64,000 nucleotides of DNA, from the NCBI GenBank assembly GCA_017481325.1, contig JAFUPG010000018.1, positions 1-64,000 on the forward strand, given 5' to 3'. Both the position numbers and the translations under genes were made by a program. The notes under the pieces are model-generated. The model made no database searches and was not told where the DNA came from. It worked only from the letters and a program-made list of their open reading frames with translations. This stretch comes from Oscillospiraceae bacterium (lineage in GTDB: Bacteria; Bacillota_A; Clostridia; Oscillospirales; Oscillospiraceae). Each line of letters opens with the position of its first letter. Position 1 is the first letter of the stretch. Shown one piece after another: positions 61,516 to 64,000 of the stretch.

Positions 61516-62278
61516 TATTTTGACCCTCTTCCCCGATACCGTGGGCGATGTGCTCAGCGAGTCCATTCTGGGCAGAGCCCAGGAGCGGGACATTATCCGC
61601 ATTGAGGCCCACCAGATTCGGGATTATACCACCAACAAGCAGAATCAGGTGGACGACTACCCCTACGGCGGCGGTCACGGCGCTGTGATGCAGGCCGATC
61701 CCCTGTACAACTGCTGGTGCCACGCCTGCGACGAGGCCGGTGGCCCGGTGCATACCATTTACCTCTCCCCCTGCGGCCATGTGTTTAAGCAAGCCGATGC
61801 CATCCGCCTCTCCAAAATGGAGCATCTGATTCTGGTCTGCGGCCATTATGAGGGCATTGACCAGCGCTTTATTGACGAATGCGTGGATGAGGAGATCTCC
61901 ATCGGTGATTTCGTACTCACCGGTGGCGAGATCCCGGCCATGGCGGTGGCCGATGCGGTCTGCCGCATGATCCCCGGGGTGCTGTCCGATGCGGAGTGCT
62001 TTGAGGACGAGAGCCACTGGGCAGGCACCCTGGAGTACCCCCAGTACAGCCGCCCCGCCGTGTGGCACGAACGGGAGGTCCCACCCATTTTGCGCTCCGG
62101 CGACCACGCACGGGTGGCTCGCTGGCGCAGGAAGCAGTCCATCCTGCGCACCCGGGAGCGCCGCCCCGATATGTACGCCAAGCTGAAATTTGAGACGAAA
62201 GAGGACAAAAAGATCCTCAGGGAGATCGAAGATGAAGACGAAATTAGAGCTGCTGAAAAGCTGGATCGAGGAGAGTAA
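61505..62278 (+). CDS. trmD: tRNA (guanine-37-N1)-methyltransferase
   Basis: 257-residue SPOUT (knotted) methyltransferase forming m1G37 in tRNAs reading CNN/CGG codons. MRIDILTLFPD start, DYPYGGGHGAVMQADP, the knot sequence LILVCGHYEGIDQRFID and SIGDFVLTGGEIPAMAVADAVCRMIPGVL are diagnostic. The catalytic Asp lies in the linker before LEYPQYSRPAVW. The C-terminal tail is about 15 residues longer than usual and overlaps the start of the sirtuin gene by 47 nt. Confidence 0.96.
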   Translation: MRIDILTLFPDTVGDVLSESILGRAQERDIIRIEAHQIRDYTTNKQNQVDDYPYGGGHGAVMQADPLYNCWCHACDEAGGPVHTIYLSPCGHVFKQADAIRLSKMEHLILVCGHYEGIDQRFIDECVDEEISIGDFVLTGGEIPAMAVADAVCRMIPGVLSDAECFEDESHWAGTLEYPQYSRPAVWHEREVPPILRSGDHARVARWRRKQSILRTRERRPDMYAKLKFETKEDKKILREIEDEDEIRAAEKLDRGE

Positions 62279-62948
62279 GTCTGCGGTATTCTTCGGCGGC
62301 GCCGGTGTCAGCACCGAGTCGGGAATCCCCGATTTCCGGGGTGTGGACGGTTTATATCGGCAAAAGTTTGAATATAGCCCGGAAACCATTATTTCTCACA
62401 GCTTTTTCAAGAAAGATCCTGCCTATTTCTTCCGTTTTTACCGGGAGAAAATGCTGCCTCTGGGCTTCGAGCCCAATATCACCCACAAGGTGCTGGCAAG
62501 GCTGGAGGACGAATTCCATCTGGCCGCCGTGGTGACCCAGAACATTGACGGCCTGCACCAGAAAGCAGGCAGCCGCAAGGTCTACGAGCTCCACGGCAGC
62601 GTTCTGCGGAACTACTGCATGAAATGCGGCAAGGCCCACCCGGCGGAGACCGTTCGGGATGCGGAGGGTATTCCCCTCTGCGACTGCGGCGGCATTATCA
62701 AGCCGGACGTGGTTCTCTATGAGGAAGCGCTAAACGAAAAGACCCTGATGGGTGCCATTTCTGCCATTGCCAAAGCGGATCTCTTGATCGTGGGCGGCAC
62801 CAGCCTGACCGTTTATCCTGCGGCAGGTCTGCTGAACTATTACCGTGGCAAGCGTCTGGTGCTGATCAACCGGGACGAGACCCCCTATGATGACCGTGCC
62901 GATCTGGTGTTCCATGAATCCCTTGGAACCATCTTCTCTCAACTTTAA
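62232..62948 (+). CDS. NAD-dependent protein deacylase (sirtuin, CobB-like)
   Basis: 238-residue Sir2-family enzyme removing acyl groups from lysines using NAD+. GAGVSTESGIPDFR near residues 23-36, TQNIDGLHQKAG near 100 with catalytic His in YELHGS, a four-cysteine zinc site (CMKC ... CDC) and VVLYEEAL. VGGTSLTVYPAAGL forms the Rossmann end. The ATG at 62232 lies inside trmD with GGAGATCGAAG before it. The NAD-salvage gene pncB is 4 kb away. Confidence 0.92.
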   Translation: MKTKLELLKSWIEESKSAVFFGGAGVSTESGIPDFRGVDGLYRQKFEYSPETIISHSFFKKDPAYFFRFYREKMLPLGFEPNITHKVLARLEDEFHLAAVVTQNIDGLHQKAGSRKVYELHGSVLRNYCMKCGKAHPAETVRDAEGIPLCDCGGIIKPDVVLYEEALNEKTLMGAISAIAKADLLIVGGTSLTVYPAAGLLNYYRGKRLVLINRDETPYDDRADLVFHESLGTIFSQL

Positions 62949-62957
62949 GAGGTAATT

Positions 62958-63629
62958 ATGGAATATATTGCCAGAATTCACAGCGCTTTTCCGGAGAAAT
63001 TCGGAATTCCCCGTCAGAGCGGTCTGGTCAAAGAGCTGCGTGCCGAGATCGTTTTTGAAGAGAAATTCCGCAACCCCGATGCCCTCCGTGGCATTGAGCA
63101 ATTCAGTCATCTGTGGCTGATCTGGGAGTTCTCCGAGGCCAAGCGCAGCAAATGGTCGCCCACGGTGCGACCGCCCCGTTTGGGCGGCAATGAGCGCCTG
63201 GGGGTCTTTGCCACCCGTTCTCCCTTCCGCCCCAATCCCATTGGCCTGTCCTGCGTGAAGCTGGAGCAGGTGGATCTTGAAAAAATGCGTCTGGTGGTCT
63301 CCGGCGTCGATCTGATGGACGGCACGCCGATTTTTGATATCAAGCCTTATATTCCCTATGCCGACAGCCACCCCGAGGCGCTGGGCGGTTTTGCCCAGGC
63401 TGCGCCTCAGCCGAAGCTGCAGGTTTGCAGCGCTGAGGATCTGGCAGACAAACTGCCTGTGCAGGAGCGAAAGGCCCTCTGGGAGGTGCTGGCGCTGGAT
63501 CCCCGTCCCTCTTACCAGGCAGATCCCCGGCGCATTTACGGCATGGATTTTGCCGGCTACAGTGTCCGCTTCCGTGTAGATGGCCAGGAGCTGCATATTG
63601 TAGAAATAACGGAAAAACCTCCTGTGTGA
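62958..63629 (+). CDS. trmO: tRNA t6A37 methyltransferase TrmO (TsaA family)
   Basis: 223-residue SAM-dependent enzyme of the TsaA/VirR fold that N6-methylates t6A at tRNA position 37. Recognisable parts: KFGIPRQSGLVKELRAEIVFE, FSHLWLIWEFSE, TVRPPRLGGNERLGVFATRSPFRPNPIGLSC and SGVDLMDGTPIFDIKPYIPYAD. It lies 9 nt after the sirtuin gene. With trmD it gives two position-37 tRNA modification enzymes in one operon. The stop codon lies in the loop of the terminator hairpin. Confidence 0.92.
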   Translation: MEYIARIHSAFPEKFGIPRQSGLVKELRAEIVFEEKFRNPDALRGIEQFSHLWLIWEFSEAKRSKWSPTVRPPRLGGNERLGVFATRSPFRPNPIGLSCVKLEQVDLEKMRLVVSGVDLMDGTPIFDIKPYIPYADSHPEALGGFAQAAPQPKLQVCSAEDLADKLPVQERKALWEVLALDPRPSYQADPRRIYGMDFAGYSVRFRVDGQELHIVEITEKPPV

Positions 63630-63640
63630 CAGGAGGTTTT
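63613..63640. terminator. Bidirectional terminator overlapping the trmO stop
   Basis: AAAACCTCCTGT and ACAGGAGGTTTT form a 12-bp stem. The loop contains the trmO TGA. The right end also abuts the stop of the convergent gene. Confidence 0.88.
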
Positions 63641-64000
63641 TATATTGCGTTTTCCAGGCATTCAACTGCTGACTCATCAGGAAGGCAGCATAGATGCAGC
63701 ACCGGCACGTTCTGCCAAATATCCAGCGCCAGATCCAGGATCTGCTCTGTGTTCTGTTGGGGATCATAGCTGCAGCCATCCAGGAACGCAGCCACGGCCT
63801 CACGGGCACGGGTGGGACGGACGGAGTTCTCCTTCCCCTGGGACAGGATCACGACGGCAGCAATGGGGTATGCTCCGGCTTCGCAGATCTCGGAAGTGCC
63901 GCAGTAAGGTGAGCCGAAGGCTGTCCAACGTCCGTCCGCACAGCGCAGAAGCGCACGGTCGCCATTGAGGATCTTTGCCTTGCGATGCCGTTCCCAGAGG
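63640..64000 (-). CDS. HprK-like P-loop kinase, C-terminal part (cut by window edge)
   Basis: The minus-strand frame stays open from the window edge to the stop at 63640, giving 119 residues of a C-terminus. It reads LNGDRALLRCADGRWTAFGSPYCG, then an A-A-V-V-I-L-S-Q-G-K-E-N-S strand and a helical end. This pattern (GSPYCG followed by a hydrophobic strand and GxxN) is that of HPr-kinase/PEP-carboxykinase-like proteins found in clostridial gene clusters. Upstream ATP-binding motifs lie outside the window, so activity cannot be judged. A GTG at 63852 would give a 70-residue ORF but is clearly internal. Confidence 0.65.
   Translation of the reverse strand, partial: LWERHRKAKILNGDRALLRCADGRWTAFGSPYCGTSEICEAGAYPIAAVVILSQGKENSVRPTRAREAVAAFLDGCSYDPQQNTEQILDLALDIWQNVPVLHLCCLPDESAVECLENAI

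Noticed and set aside
63640..63852. Stand-alone 70-residue gene starting at a GTG
   Set aside because: The frame stays open to the window edge with family-like sequence upstream, so it is the C-terminus of a larger cut gene.
1..64000. tRNA, rRNA, CRISPR array, prophage or replication origin
   Set aside because: Looked for on both strands by eye: no rRNA-like blocks, repeat-spacer arrays, phage structural genes or DnaA-box clusters were recognised. A tRNA scan was not possible without tools.

Overview
The window looks like a chromosomal segment of an anaerobic, spore-forming member of the Clostridia, most likely the Oscillospirales. The reasons are: G+C-leaning coding DNA; Firmicutes-type Shine-Dalgarno sites and near-consensus sigma-A promoters with 17-nt spacers; a yabP-yabQ-divIC-yabR sporulation/division block; tandem Spo0A-box-like sites; three-repeat SLH anchors on large exported proteins; a DnaD/DnaI-type helicase-loader pair; and a glgBCDAP glycogen operon with the Firmicutes GlgD subunit. 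Taxonomy is inference. I see no rRNA, tRNA, CRISPR array or prophage.

Layout. 1-0.9 kb: decayed IS5-type transposase and a long imperfect palindrome. 0.9-4.5 kb: XRE regulator, purine-type NCS2 permease behind a structured leader, CarD-like regulator, small metal-binding (HMA) protein. 4.6-8.0 kb: tightly packed nucleoside/purine salvage genes (two nucleoside phosphorylase paralogues, one lacking the phosphate-site residues, and a deaminase-type amidohydrolase), then an RluA-type pseudouridine synthase. 8.1-13 kb: murC, then radC and uvrA on the other strand. 13.2-15.8 kb: a histidine-kinase-like protein without its phospho-acceptor histidine, preceded by Spo0A-like boxes, then yabP, yabQ, divIC, yabR. 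15.8-20.6 kb: SDR, DnaD-like and DnaI-like proteins, flavodoxin-fold protein, ZIP metal transporter and DtxR/MntR-type regulator.

20.6-32.1 kb (minus strand): a small membrane protein, an oligopeptide ABC transporter operon (oppA-B-C-D-F order) and an M3 oligoendopeptidase. Together they form a peptide uptake and breakdown unit. Four of the five transporter subunits carry large insertions relative to their families. 32.2-42.2 kb (minus strand): glgB-glgC-glgD-glgA-glgP plus a GH13 alpha-glucan hydrolase, read from a promoter overlapped by a cre-like (CcpA) site. 42.4-44 kb: mgtE with a 29-codon upstream reading frame in its leader. 44.1-45.4 kb: two paralogous small membrane proteins.

45.5-60.5 kb: envelope and NAD region. 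It holds a 1722-residue SLH-anchored protein with a PHP/CehA-type metallohydrolase domain, a YibE/F membrane protein, a small XRE regulator, an operon of pncB, a membrane protein, an SLH-anchored putative caspase-fold peptidase and a zinc-ribbon membrane protein, and an exported GH20 hexosaminidase. 60.6-63.6 kb: FlK-like thioesterase, rimM, trmD, a sirtuin and trmO. The right edge cuts an HprK-like gene.

Most novel signals: the enlarged Opp transporter (especially a roughly 390-residue insertion in OppD), the Spo0A-box array ahead of a pseudokinase-like gene, the mgtE upstream reading frame, the degenerate nucleoside phosphorylase, the yabQ/divIC 224-nt overlap, and the SLH-anchored putative peptidase in an NAD-salvage operon.
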